Below are positions 1-7,610 of a DNA stretch of 64,000 nt, in pieces. This DNA comes from Streptomyces sp. SJL17-4 (GTDB lineage: Bacteria; Actinomycetota; Actinomycetes; Streptomycetales; Streptomycetaceae): assembly GCF_036826855.1 (NCBI RefSeq), contig NZ_CP104578.1, positions 8,428,501-8,492,500 of the forward strand. Reading direction: 5' to 3'. The stretch's first letter is position 1. Each line of letters starts with the position of its first letter. A program made the position numbers and the translations under genes. The notes under the pieces were generated by a model that was not told where the DNA came from, did no database searches, and worked only from the letters and a program-made list of their open reading frames with translations.

Positions 1-1
1 C

Positions 2-829
2 ACCGGAGACGTCGGCGGCCAGGTCATGCCCTTCCTCTTCGGAGCCGGAAAAAACGGCAAATCCGTCCTCCTCGACGTCCTGATGAAACTCCTCGGCGAC
101 TACGCCGACGCCGCACCACCCGGCTTCCTCATGGCCCGCCCCTACGAAGGACACCCCACCGACCTCGCCGAACTCCACGGCCGCCGCGTCGTCGTCTGCA
201 ACGAGGTCCGCCCCGGCGACAAATTCGACGAAGCCCGCGTCAAACTCCTCACCGGCGGCGACCGCATCAAAGCCCGCCGGATGCGCCAGGACTTCTTCTC
301 CTTCCAGCCCACCCACAAACTCTGGCTCCTCGGAAACCACCGCCCCGAAGTCGGCACCGGCGGCTTCGCCTTCTGGCGCCGCATGCGGCTCATCCCCTTC
401 GAACGCGTCGTCAGAGACGAACGCAAGGTCGACAACCTCGCCGACATCCTCGTCACAGAAGAAGGCCCCGGCATCCTCGGCTGGCTCATCGACGGCGCAC
501 GCCGCTACCTCTCCGGCGACCGCGACCTCACCGGCCCCGAACAGATCCGCGTCGCCACCACCTCCTACGCCGAGACCGAGGACCACACCGGCCGCTTCTT
601 CGAAGAACGGTGCACCCTCGGACATCACCACCGCGCCGAACAAGCACGCCTGTACGATGCCTACAAAAAGTGGTGCCAGAGCGAAGGGGCCCCGGCCATC
701 ACCTCACGCGCCTTCGCGCAACGCGCACGCGAACTGGCCGGCCTGACCTCACCCAAGGAGATGGTCCTGTCGAACTCGCGAAAGTACTATCCGGGCATCG
801 GTCTGCTCGCCGACGCGGAGGCCCCGTGA
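2..829 (+). CDS. P4-type phage/plasmid primase-helicase, 3' part
   Basis: The reading frame is already open at the left edge, so the N-terminal (primase) part lies outside and only 275 codons are seen. The visible part is an SF3 (D5/P4-type) helicase module. It has Walker A GAGKNGKS at about residues 14-21, a Walker B-like strand ending in RVVVCNEV, a sensor-type LWLLGNHRP motif, and an arginine-rich FWRRMRLIPF segment that fits the arginine-finger region. Such proteins open replication origins of phages, integrative elements and plasmids. The tail resembles the winged-helix region that follows the ATPase. It overlaps the next gene by the GTGA arrangement at 826-829, so the two are probably co-translated. 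It is most likely part of an integrated element next to the NRPS cluster, not of the cluster itself. Confidence 0.8.
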   Translation, partial: TGDVGGQVMPFLFGAGKNGKSVLLDVLMKLLGDYADAAPPGFLMARPYEGHPTDLAELHGRRVVVCNEVRPGDKFDEARVKLLTGGDRIKARRMRQDFFSFQPTHKLWLLGNHRPEVGTGGFAFWRRMRLIPFERVVRDERKVDNLADILVTEEGPGILGWLIDGARRYLSGDRDLTGPEQIRVATTSYAETEDHTGRFFEERCTLGHHHRAEQARLYDAYKKWCQSEGAPAITSRAFAQRARELAGLTSPKEMVLSNSRKYYPGIGLLADAEAP

Positions 830-1215
830 GCTCCCTGATCACCAACGACGAACTCACCCACGAGCACGACATCGTCTGGCTCGAACCCGTCGACACCCTC
901 GACTACGTACGCCAGTCACTCGACCGGCTCCCCACCCGCCGCGGCAGACCGCCCTACCACCGCGACGGCCGCATGATCGGCTACGCCACCCTCACCCCCC
1001 AGGCCAAGCCCTCACGTGCCTCCGGAACCTTCCTGCGCCGCGTCTTCTGGCTCACACCCAACGACCGCGACACCACCCCCGACGGCCTCTACACCAAATG
1101 CACCCCCGCCGAAGCCGTCGACCCCCGCACCGTCAGCGCCCGCGAGAAGGGCCGGAAAACTCCCCGCTCCGAAGGCGACCGGCACGACTGCCCCACACCA
1201 CCACCACCCGCCTAG
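826..1215 (+). CDS. hypothetical protein translationally coupled to primase-helicase
   Basis: This is a 129-residue protein that I do not recognise. I chose the GTG at 826 because it overlaps the primase stop codon (GTGA), the usual arrangement for coupled genes, and because codon use becomes Streptomyces-like from there. It has no signal peptide or membrane segment. The middle is basic with an RRGRPPYHRDGRMIGYA stretch; the C-terminal 25 residues are rich in Lys, Arg and Pro and look unstructured. Its last codons overlap, tail to tail, the end of the transposase remnant on the other strand, so the original C-terminus may have been replaced when that element arrived. It is probably an accessory gene of the same integrated element. 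No function can be given. Confidence 0.5.
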   Translation: MSSLITNDELTHEHDIVWLEPVDTLDYVRQSLDRLPTRRGRPPYHRDGRMIGYATLTPQAKPSRASGTFLRRVFWLTPNDRDTTPDGLYTKCTPAEAVDPRTVSAREKGRKTPRSEGDRHDCPTPPPPA

Positions 1216-1604
1216 TAGTGCTTCGTGAGGTTCTTCGTCTGGTTCTGTTGCGGGGCGGGCGTCGGCCGCAGGTGGTGCAGGTGCCGGTCCAGCAGCCCGA
1301 GAGCCAGATGGGTTTTGGAGACGCGCCGGACGTCGTCGGGGATCCCAGCCCTTCTTCGCCGTCCCTCGTCGTCCGCCCATTCCTCGGGCAGGAACAACGA
1401 CACATCGTCGATCACCCACACCTCAAGGCTGATCGCCTTGCTCAATCGCTCGGCGATCCGCTGCCGCACCGGCAGCGGATCCCAACGCGACTGGTTCACG
1501 AACTGCTGCAGGGCCTGCATGTTCCCGTCCGGCAACCGCCCGGCCATCGGCTGGACCGACTTACGCCGCCCGTCCAGCATCAGGCCCCGCAGATAACACC
1601 CGCC
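1212..1604 (-). pseudogene. IS701-type transposase remnant with internal deletion
   Basis: Read on the minus strand, this stretch begins within the N-terminal part of an IS701-family transposase (YLRGLMLDGRRKSVQPMAGR) and continues to EVWVIDDVS at about base 1400. There it jumps directly to LFLPEEWADDEGRRRRAGIPDD and VSKTHLALGLLDR. In intact family members (from memory) several dozen residues separate those two blocks, including the start of the catalytic core. The remnant therefore has an in-frame internal deletion, no proper start codon and an unrelated short C-terminus. Its upstream edge merges with the 3' end of the sensor kinase gene at about 1600. I see no clear terminal inverted repeats. 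It cannot encode an active transposase. Confidence 0.75.
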
Positions 1605-2793
1605 CCACCGGCAGCGTCGCCGCCACCCGGAACCCCCCCGACGGCACACCACCCGCCGAGAACTCACCACCCAGCAACGCCACCCGCTCACGCATCCCGA
1701 TGAGCCCGTACCCCACTCCCACCCGGTCCGCAGGACCCGACCCGCCGTCCGTGACCTCCACCCCCAGCTCACCGGACCTGAAGGCGATCACCACACGGCA
1801 CGCACCCGTCCCCGCATGCCGGATGACATTCGTGACCGACTCCTGCACGATCCGGAACGCCGCGAAATCCACCTCCTGCGGCAACGGCCGGCGCTCCCCC
1901 TCCCAGCACACCTCCACCCGCACCCCCGCTCCGCCGGCCTCCGCCGCCAGCCGCTCGACCCCACCCAGCCCCTCCAGCGGATCCAACGGCGCCGCCGCGT
2001 CCCCGCCCTCGGCCTCCCGCAGCGCCCCCAGCATCCGGCGCAGCCCCGCCAGTGCCTCACGGCCCGCACGCTCCACCGCCACCATCGCCACACGCGCCTC
2101 ATCAGGCCGCGCCTCCACCACCCGCGCCGCCGCCCCCGCCTGCAACGCGATGATCCCGATGCTGTGCGCCACACTGTCATGCAGCTCCCGCGCGATCCGC
2201 AGCCGCTCACTGGCCACCGCACCCGCCGCGACCCGCTCGGAGAACTGCCGCCGCACCTCCTCCTCGTACGTACGCGACTGGTGCACCGACCGGCCCGCCA
2301 GCCACGCCACCACCACCGTCAGCGCGACATACGGCTCCGACGCCGTCCCCGTCTCCACACCGCTGCCCCACCTCACCCCCGCGAACACACCGAGCACCAC
2401 CAGCGCCGCCCCCGCGACTGGCAATGACACCCGCGGCGCCCGCACCGCCGCCACCAGGGCGACCGCCACGTCCACCGCCAGGAACTGCAGCACGGGCAGC
2501 TCATCGAGCCCCCACGCCCCGGCGTACGCCACCGTCCCCGCCAGCAGCAGCGCCGATCCCACCCACGGCCGGCGCATCAGCACCGCACACCCGCCCCACG
2601 CCGCCAGCACCGCGAACACCAGCAGTAACTGCCCCCGCAACCCGCCCAACGCGTCGGCGACCGGCCCGGGATCAGCACCCCCCGCCCCCCGCCCCGACCA
2701 CACCAGCGGAGACAACGCCGCCAGCGACCACAGACCACCCGCCCACCAACCCGGCGGCACCCGACGAAACACAGCACGGTACGAGAAGGACAT
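1561..2793 (-). CDS. NarL/LiaS-type sensor histidine kinase, 3' end altered, orphan
   Basis: This is a 410-residue membrane sensor kinase of the HisKA_3 family. The N-terminal 170 residues contain about five hydrophobic segments with little extracytoplasmic sequence, typical of intramembrane or cell-envelope sensors. The phosphoacceptor is His205 in ARELHDSVAHSIG. An N box (ESVTNVIRHAG) and a G box (GVGYGLIGMRERV) complete the ATPase. I chose the ATG at 2793; the frame extends further upstream but without kinase-like sequence. Normal kinase sequence ends at RVAATLPVG; the last 13 codons are transposase DNA read in another frame and include a TTA codon. A response regulator normally follows in such operons, but only the IS701 remnant is present. 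It is divergent from the ABC transporter, which it probably once controlled. Confidence 0.85.
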   Translation of the reverse strand: MSFSYRAVFRRVPPGWWAGGLWSLAALSPLVWSGRGAGGADPGPVADALGGLRGQLLLVFAVLAAWGGCAVLMRRPWVGSALLLAGTVAYAGAWGLDELPVLQFLAVDVAVALVAAVRAPRVSLPVAGAALVVLGVFAGVRWGSGVETGTASEPYVALTVVVAWLAGRSVHQSRTYEEEVRRQFSERVAAGAVASERLRIARELHDSVAHSIGIIALQAGAAARVVEARPDEARVAMVAVERAGREALAGLRRMLGALREAEGGDAAAPLDPLEGLGGVERLAAEAGGAGVRVEVCWEGERRPLPQEVDFAAFRIVQESVTNVIRHAGTGACRVVIAFRSGELGVEVTDGGSGPADRVGVGYGLIGMRERVALLGGEFSAGGVPSGGFRVAATLPVGRVLSAGPDAGRAA

Positions 2794-2854
2794 AAGCGGA
2801 TCGTAACCACGCGGCCCCGCCCGCCGGATCAGCCCACCGCCGTACAACCAGGGA

Positions 2855-2879
2855 TGACACCCCTGTTCAAACGGTGTCA
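2855..2879. promoter_or_regulatory. inverted repeat between sensor kinase and ABC transporter genes
   Basis: TGACACC and GGTGTCA form a perfect 7-bp inverted repeat separated by 11 bp in the 133-bp gap between the divergent kinase and ABC transporter genes. Size and position suit an operator for a dimeric response regulator or repressor acting on both promoters. The spacer contains GTTCAAAC, but the pair does not match the StrR-type sites found elsewhere in the window. The function is inferred from position only. Confidence 0.4.
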
Positions 2880-2926
2880 CCCTGGGACTGATGACGCTTC
2901 GCGCGGCCCTCGCCATGATGAATCAC

Positions 2927-3838
2927 ATGATCGAAGCAAGGGAACTCACCAAGCGCTACGGACAGAAGACCGCAGTCAACAGCCTCAGTTTCACCGTCGA
3001 ACCAGGCCACGTCACCGGCTTCCTCGGCCCCAACGGCGCGGGCAAGAGCACCACCCTGCGCATGATGCTCGGACTGCACCGGCCCACCAGCGGCTCCGTC
3101 ACCATCAACGGCCGGCCCTACACCGACCGCACCCGCGGCATGCGCGACGTGGGAGCCCTGCTCGACGCCCACCACGTCCACGGCGGCCGCACCGCCCGCG
3201 CCCACCTCGCCTCCCTTGCCGTCAGCAACCGGCTGCCCCGCCGCCGCGTCGACGACGTCCTCGAAGAGGTCGGCCTCGCCGACGCCGGCAACCGCCGCAT
3301 CGGCGGCTACTCCCTCGGCATGAAGCAGCGCCTCGGCATCGCCACGGCACTGCTCGGCAACCCGCCCGTCCTCCTCTTCGACGAGCCCCTCAACGGCCTC
3401 GACCCCGAAGGCGTCAAATGGGTCCGCGGCCTCTTCCAGCGGCTCGCCGCCGAAGGACGCACCGTCTTCGTCTCCAGCCACCTCATGTCCGAGATGGAGA
3501 ACACCGCCGACAGCCTCGTCGTCGTCGGCAGGGGCCGGCTCATCGCCGCCGAGAGCCTCAAGGAATTCGCCGCGCGAGGCACCCAGCGCAGCGTCACCGT
3601 CCGCACCCCCAAGGCCGCCTCGCTGCACCCCCTCCTCAGCGACGCCGGCGCCACCGTCGAGACCCACCCCGACGACGCCCTCACCGTCCGCGGCATGAGC
3701 GCACCCCACATCGGCGACATCGCCTTCCGCCACATGATCCCTGTCCACGAACTCACCAACAACAACGCATCCCTCGAGTCCGCCTTCATGGAACTGACCG
3801 CCGACAGCGTCGAGTACGCGGCAGGAGAAGCCCGATGA
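2927..3838 (+). CDS. ABC transporter ATP-binding protein
   Basis: This is a 303-residue ATPase subunit of a two-gene exporter of the DrrA/bacitracin-resistance class. Walker A is GPNGAGKST at residues 34-42; the signature is YSLGMKQRLG; Walker B is VLLFDEPLNGLDPE; the H loop is in VSSHLMSEME. About 90 residues after the ATPase core form the C-terminal extension usual for this subfamily. Several in-frame ATGs exist (2891, 2915, 2918, 2927). I chose 2927 because MIEARELTKRYG is the normal family N-terminus, but none has a strong ribosome site. Its stop overlaps the start of the permease gene (ATGA at 3835-3838). The substrate cannot be told; export of, or resistance to, a membrane-active peptide is possible given the neighbouring sensor kinase. 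Confidence 0.9.
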   Translation: MIEARELTKRYGQKTAVNSLSFTVEPGHVTGFLGPNGAGKSTTLRMMLGLHRPTSGSVTINGRPYTDRTRGMRDVGALLDAHHVHGGRTARAHLASLAVSNRLPRRRVDDVLEEVGLADAGNRRIGGYSLGMKQRLGIATALLGNPPVLLFDEPLNGLDPEGVKWVRGLFQRLAAEGRTVFVSSHLMSEMENTADSLVVVGRGRLIAAESLKEFAARGTQRSVTVRTPKAASLHPLLSDAGATVETHPDDALTVRGMSAPHIGDIAFRHMIPVHELTNNNASLESAFMELTADSVEYAAGEAR

Positions 3839-4701
3839 CCCTCACTTCCACCGCCCCCGCCACCCCCACTGGCGCCTCCCGCAAGCCCGACCCCGAGCCC
3901 ACCCCCCGGGCCCGATTCGCCGACCTCGTCGCATCCGAGTGGATCAAGATGTGGTCGCTGCGCTCCACCGCGTGGACCATCGCCGTCGGCACCCTCGCCA
4001 TCATCGGCTTCAACGTCTTCACCACCTACGACGACTACAGCAACTGGCCCGCTTGGAGCGCCCAGGAGAAGGCCGACTTCGCCCCCAACTGGGCCATGCT
4101 CGACTCCTTCACCGACGCCGCCCTGCTGTGTCTGCTGCTCATCGCCAGCGCCATGGGCGCACTGAGCGTCGTCAGCGAGTACAGCACCGGCCAGATCCGC
4201 ACCACCTTCACCGCCGTCCCCAACCGCAGCGCCGTCATGGCCGCCAAGGTCGTCGTCGTCAGCGTCGTCACCACCGGACTCGGCCTCCTCGCCGCGGGCG
4301 GCTCCTTCTGGTCGACCCAGGCCATCCTGTCCGCACGCGACACCGGCCTCTCCCTGACCGACCCCGGCGTCCTGTCCGCACTCGCCGCCTGCGTCCTCGC
4401 CGCCCCCCTCGCCGCCCTCGTCGGCATGGCCGTCGGCACGATCATCCGGGCCAGCGCCGCCACCATGGGAACCAGCTTCGCCCTGCTCCTCCTCGTCCCC
4501 ATGGGCGTCAGCGACGACCACTACAGCTCCGCCGTCATCGACCACGCCCTGCCCTACAGCGCCTGGGCCCGACTGATGCAGATCGCCGACAAGCCCGCGC
4601 ACCACCCCTGGTCCGCCGAGGGCGCGTGGACCGTCTACGCCGTCTGGGCCGTCGCCGCCGCCGCGATCACGATCTTCGCCGTCAAACGCCGCGACCAGTG
4701 A
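3835..4701 (+). CDS. ABC transporter permease
   Basis: This is a 288-residue integral membrane protein, the partner of the preceding ATPase. After a hydrophilic, Pro-rich N-terminal stretch of about 35 residues come roughly six hydrophobic segments: near SLRSTAWTIAVGTLAII, ALLCLLLIASAMGAL, AKVVVVSVVTTGLG, LAACVLAAPLAALVGM, ATMGTSFALLLLVPMG and the C-terminal VYAVWAVAAAAITIFAV. The second is followed by SVVSEYSTGQIRTTFTAVP, a motif common in ABC-2-type permeases from actinomycetes. ATGA overlap with the ATPase gene implies translational coupling. A strong hairpin follows, so the operon seems to end here. Whether it serves the NRPS product is unproven: it lies outside the block with StrR-type sites. 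Confidence 0.88.
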   Translation: MTLTSTAPATPTGASRKPDPEPTPRARFADLVASEWIKMWSLRSTAWTIAVGTLAIIGFNVFTTYDDYSNWPAWSAQEKADFAPNWAMLDSFTDAALLCLLLIASAMGALSVVSEYSTGQIRTTFTAVPNRSAVMAAKVVVVSVVTTGLGLLAAGGSFWSTQAILSARDTGLSLTDPGVLSALAACVLAAPLAALVGMAVGTIIRASAATMGTSFALLLLVPMGVSDDHYSSAVIDHALPYSAWARLMQIADKPAHHPWSAEGAWTVYAVWAVAAAAITIFAVKRRDQ

Positions 4702-4716
4702 CACCCGCGCACGAAG

Positions 4717-4748
4717 AAGCCGCTGCCACGCGGAAACGGCAGCGGCTT
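4717..4748 (+). terminator. Rho-independent-like hairpin after ABC transporter operon
   Basis: AAGCCGCTGCC and GGCAGCGGCTT form a perfect 11-bp stem with a 10-nt loop, starting 15 bp after the permease stop and followed by TTTCCC. It is positioned to end the ABC transporter transcript. Confidence 0.8.
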
Positions 4749-4754
4749 TCCCGT

Positions 4755-4794
4755 ACGCCCGCACGCCCGCACGCCCGCACGCCCGCACGCCCGT
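4755..4794. repeat. 8-bp tandem repeat (ACGCCCGC x 5)
   Basis: Five contiguous copies of ACGCCCGC, the last ending in T instead of C, follow the hairpin in the gap between the ABC permease and the YbaK-like gene. No coding potential is evident. It is a simple sequence repeat that could vary in copy number between strains. Confidence 0.8.
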
Positions 4795-4987
4795 GCACCC
4801 GCACGCCCCCGCGCCGCCGTCCGGACCCCGGCCTGAACACGTACCGGTCACGCCCCCGAATTTCTAGGATGACGACCACCGCGACCGCCACGGCCGCCAC
4901 GAGCGGTGCACCCCCGCATGCCGGCGGACACCCCGCAGGAGCACACCCCCCTCCTCCCTTTCCCGCTCCTCTCCTCGCGGAGGCACC

Positions 4988-5521
4988 GTGCACCCACCCG
5001 ACACCGCCACACTCCCCACCCCCGTCACGGCACCCGACGCCTTCGAGCGCATCACCGCCCTCCTGACCGCCCGCCCCGACGCGTACCGGATCATCCGGCA
5101 CCCACCCGAAGGGTCCACCGAGGCCGCCAGCGCACTGCGTGACCACCCCCTGGAACAGGCCGCGAAATCCCTCGTCGTCCGCGTGGCCACCGGTAAACGC
5201 TCCCGCCGCTACGTCCTGGCCGTCGTCCCCGGCGACCGCCGGGTCGACCTCACCGCCCTCGCCGCCCGCTACGGCGGGCGCACCGCCAACTTCGCCGAAC
5301 GGACCGTCGCCGAACGCCTCACCCGCAGCGTCAGCGGCTCCATCGCCCCTTTCGCCTTCAGCCGCGAACTCGACCTCCTCGTCGACGACGGCCTGCTCGT
5401 CCACGACGAGATCTACTTCAACGCCGGACGCCTCGACCTGTCCGTCGCCCTCGCGGTATCCGACTACCTCGAAGTCGCCATGCCTGCCGTGGCACCCATC
5501 GCCGCACCCGTAGCGGCCTGA
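4988..5521 (+). CDS. YbaK/ProX-type aminoacyl-tRNA deacylase
   Basis: This is a 177-residue single-domain protein of the YbaK/EbsC/ProX family, whose members hydrolyse mischarged aminoacyl-tRNAs in trans. The key lysine is seen in EQAAKSLVV (Lys60), and the family's glycine-rich pocket loop appears as GSIAPF at 117-122. Length is normal for the family. The GTG start at 4988 is preceded by GGAGG at good spacing. It stands alone between the ABC operon and the first StrR-type operator, transcribed toward the biosynthetic genes. Housekeeping proofreading is the default reading. A role in clearing tRNAs charged with pathway amino acids (hydroxy-Asp, Hpg) is a guess from position only. Confidence 0.8.
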   Translation: MHPPDTATLPTPVTAPDAFERITALLTARPDAYRIIRHPPEGSTEAASALRDHPLEQAAKSLVVRVATGKRSRRYVLAVVPGDRRVDLTALAARYGGRTANFAERTVAERLTRSVSGSIAPFAFSRELDLLVDDGLLVHDEIYFNAGRLDLSVALAVSDYLEVAMPAVAPIAAPVAA

Positions 5522-5535
5522 GAACCACCCCCACC

Positions 5536-5571
5536 GGTGTTCAACCGCCACCACCACCGCGGTTGAACACC
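5536..5571. promoter_or_regulatory. StrR-type operator upstream of the CmlA-like operon
   Basis: GGTGTTCAACCGC (5536-5548) and GCGGTTGAACACC (5559-5571) are a perfect 13-bp inverted repeat with a 10-bp spacer. The core GTTCAACCG...CGGTTGAAC resembles the known StrR-family target GTTCRACTG-N11-CAGTYGAAC, with one extra spacer base. An additional half-site GTTCAACCC lies at 5616-5624. A promoter-like TTGATC (5643-5648) and TCATTC (5666-5671) follow, about 140 bp before the CmlA-like start codon. Confidence 0.65.
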
Positions 5572-5642
5572 CCCCACCCAGGGGGAACACCGGCGTACGC
5601 CCGATTCGACCGCCTGTTCAACCCGCCACCACCCAGCGCGTA

Positions 5643-5671
5643 TTGATCGTCACCCGCACAGCCGGTCATTC
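5643..5671 (+). promoter_or_regulatory. putative promoter of the CmlA-like operon
   Basis: TTGATC, a 17-bp spacer and GGTCATTC resemble the TTGATC/TTGACC plus GGTCATAGTGG pair found downstream of the other three StrR-type operators, but the -10 side is less well conserved here. The -35 element begins 71 bp after the operator. Confidence 0.45.
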
Positions 5672-5809
5672 TGCTGCGGCAGGCACGCCCGAAAACACAC
5701 CCGGCGTCCCCGCACTCCTTCTCCTTTTCTCACGGTCCGCTGTGCGTCACGGGCATGCGTGTGCCCCCAGGCGGTCCTCTTCCTTGGCTCTCCTGGAGGG
5801 AAAGCACCC

Positions 5810-7393
5810 ATGGCTGACGAACAGCTGTACCTGCGGTCGAAGGCGATCATTGAGCCGCTCGTGGACCGCTTCTTCGCCTGGCCCTACACGATCGCGCCGG
5901 TCCAGGCCGCGATGAACCTGGCCTTCCTCCAGGTCCCGCTCCTCGAGTCCTACCTGCAGTCCCCGCAGGTCCACGTCGCGGCCAGCAACAACCCCGAGCT
6001 CCGCGGCGGCTACTTCATCAACATCCCCGAGGAGCGCGCCGACGAGGTGCGCGACCTGCTCGCCACCATCAAGCGCGACCGCGCCGACATGCTCCGCTTC
6101 GCCCACGCCATAGCCGCCGGCCAGGAGATCCTGCGCGCCAACGCGACCGGCTTCGACCTGACCCCGCTCTACCCGAAGCTCCCCACCGAGCTCGCCGGCC
6201 TCGTCGAGCTCGCCTACGACACCGACAACCAGGCGCAGATGCGCTTCCTCGAGCCGGTCGTCTACAAGAGCAACGTCTACCAGGAGGAGCGCCAGTCGGT
6301 GCAGCTCTCCCTGGAGACGGGCATCGAGCGCCCGTTCATCCTCAGCACCCCGCGCCTGCCCTCGCCCGACGTCCTCGAGCTGCAGATCCCCTTCCGCCAC
6401 GAAGGCCTCGCCGAGCTCTTCAAGAGCCGCGTCCACCCCACGACCCTCGCGCACCTGCGCGACGCGCTCGGCCTGGACGACGCCCAGACCAAGCAGCTGC
6501 GGACCCTGCTCACCGACAAGCCGAGCCTGTCCGAGGACCGCCACATCGAAAGCGGCGGCCGCATCCGCTACTTCGGGCACGCCTGCCTCGTCCTGCAGAC
6601 ACCCGAGGCCGCCATCGTCACCGACCCGTTCATCAGCGCGGACAGCGACAAGACGGACCGATACACGCTGGACGACCTGCCCGACTACATCGACCTCGTC
6701 CTCATCACCCACGGCCACCAGGACCACATCGTCCTGGAGACGCTGCTGCAGCTGCGCGGCCGGCTCGGCGCCATCGTCGTCCCGCGCTCCTCGCGGGGCA
6801 ACCTCGCCGACCCCTCCATGGCGCTGATGCTCCGCAACCAGGGCTTCACCGTCATCGAGGTCGACGACTTCGACGAGGTGCCCTTCCCCGGCGGCAAGAT
6901 CACCGCCACCCCGTTCCTCGGCGAGCACTGCGACCTCGACATCCGCGCCAAGTCCACCTACTGGGCGGAACTGGCCGGCAAGAAGGTCTTCATCGGCGCT
7001 GACTCCTCTGGCATCGAGCCGTCCCTCTACCGCTACATGAAGAACCACCTCGGCCAGGCCGACATCGCCTTCCTCGGCATGGAGTGCGACGGCGCGCCGC
7101 TGACCTGGCTCTACCAGGCGCTGCTGACCATCCCGGTCACCAAGAAGATGAGCAACTCCCGCAAGCTCTCCGGCTCCAACGCCGAGCAGGCCGCCGCGAT
7201 CATGACCGAGCTCGGCGCCAAGGAGGCCTACGTCTACGCGATGGGCGAGGAGGACTGGCTCGGACACGTCATGGCGACCACGTACACGGAGGACACCTAC
7301 CAGATCAAGCAGATCGAGGAGTTCCTGACCTGGTGCAAGGAGCGCGACATCCCCGCCGGCCACCTCTTCAAGCAGCAGGAGTGGCGCTGGTAA
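5810..7393 (+). CDS. CmlA-like non-heme di-iron beta-hydroxylase
   Basis: This 527-residue protein matches the size and layout of CmlA, which beta-hydroxylates an aminoacyl group held on an NRPS carrier domain. Residues 1-240 form the family-specific N-terminal dimerisation/recognition domain. From 250 on there is a metallo-beta-lactamase fold with the metal motif H301-G-H303-Q-D305-H306, followed by GEHCDL (Glu372) and GADSSG (Asp398), matching CmlA's iron ligands in order and spacing. I chose the ATG at 5810 because GGAGGG precedes it; the frame extends upstream to 5759 without family sequence. It is the first gene after a StrR-type operator, ahead of the Hpg genes. The substrate is unknown: relatives act on aromatic residues and Asn, and a Phe-like (module 4) or Asn (module 12) site is present. 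Confidence 0.88.
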   Translation: MADEQLYLRSKAIIEPLVDRFFAWPYTIAPVQAAMNLAFLQVPLLESYLQSPQVHVAASNNPELRGGYFINIPEERADEVRDLLATIKRDRADMLRFAHAIAAGQEILRANATGFDLTPLYPKLPTELAGLVELAYDTDNQAQMRFLEPVVYKSNVYQEERQSVQLSLETGIERPFILSTPRLPSPDVLELQIPFRHEGLAELFKSRVHPTTLAHLRDALGLDDAQTKQLRTLLTDKPSLSEDRHIESGGRIRYFGHACLVLQTPEAAIVTDPFISADSDKTDRYTLDDLPDYIDLVLITHGHQDHIVLETLLQLRGRLGAIVVPRSSRGNLADPSMALMLRNQGFTVIEVDDFDEVPFPGGKITATPFLGEHCDLDIRAKSTYWAELAGKKVFIGADSSGIEPSLYRYMKNHLGQADIAFLGMECDGAPLTWLYQALLTIPVTKKMSNSRKLSGSNAEQAAAIMTELGAKEAYVYAMGEEDWLGHVMATTYTEDTYQIKQIEEFLTWCKERDIPAGHLFKQQEWRW

Positions 7394-7479
7394 CCCGCCC
7401 GCCCGGCCCCCACCCGGCCGGAACCGGTCCTCGACCCCTGTCCGACCCGGACCACATCCCCACCTGACCGCATCCGAAC

Positions 7480-7511
7480 GCAACCGAACCCGATCGCAAC
7501 CGAACCCGATC
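7480..7511. repeat. 16-bp perfect tandem duplication
   Basis: GCAACCGAACCCGATC occurs twice in direct succession in the 217-bp gap between the CmlA-like and hydroxymandelate synthase genes. I see no strong terminator in this gap, so the genes may still form one transcript. Confidence 0.8.
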
Positions 7512-7610
7512 GAGCACGGCCCGGCGCGGGGCACCCAGGCACTGCCCAGGGTGTCCCGCCCGGCCGTCGGCACACACGTCACACGGCATCTGCCTTGAGG
7601 AGGCCGCTCC

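Noticed and set aside
2854..3834. Upstream extension of the ABC permease frame through the ATPase gene
   Set aside because: The first 980 bases are a frame-shifted reading of the ATPase gene. The real permease begins at the ATGA overlap at 3835.
4755..4794. CRISPR-like array
   Set aside because: Units are 8 bp and contiguous with no spacers; it is a simple tandem repeat.
7525..7562. Terminator between the CmlA-like and HmaS genes
   Set aside because: Only an imperfect stem (GGGGCACCC with GGGTGTCCC) is present, much weaker than the clear hairpins elsewhere; I would not claim the operon is split here.
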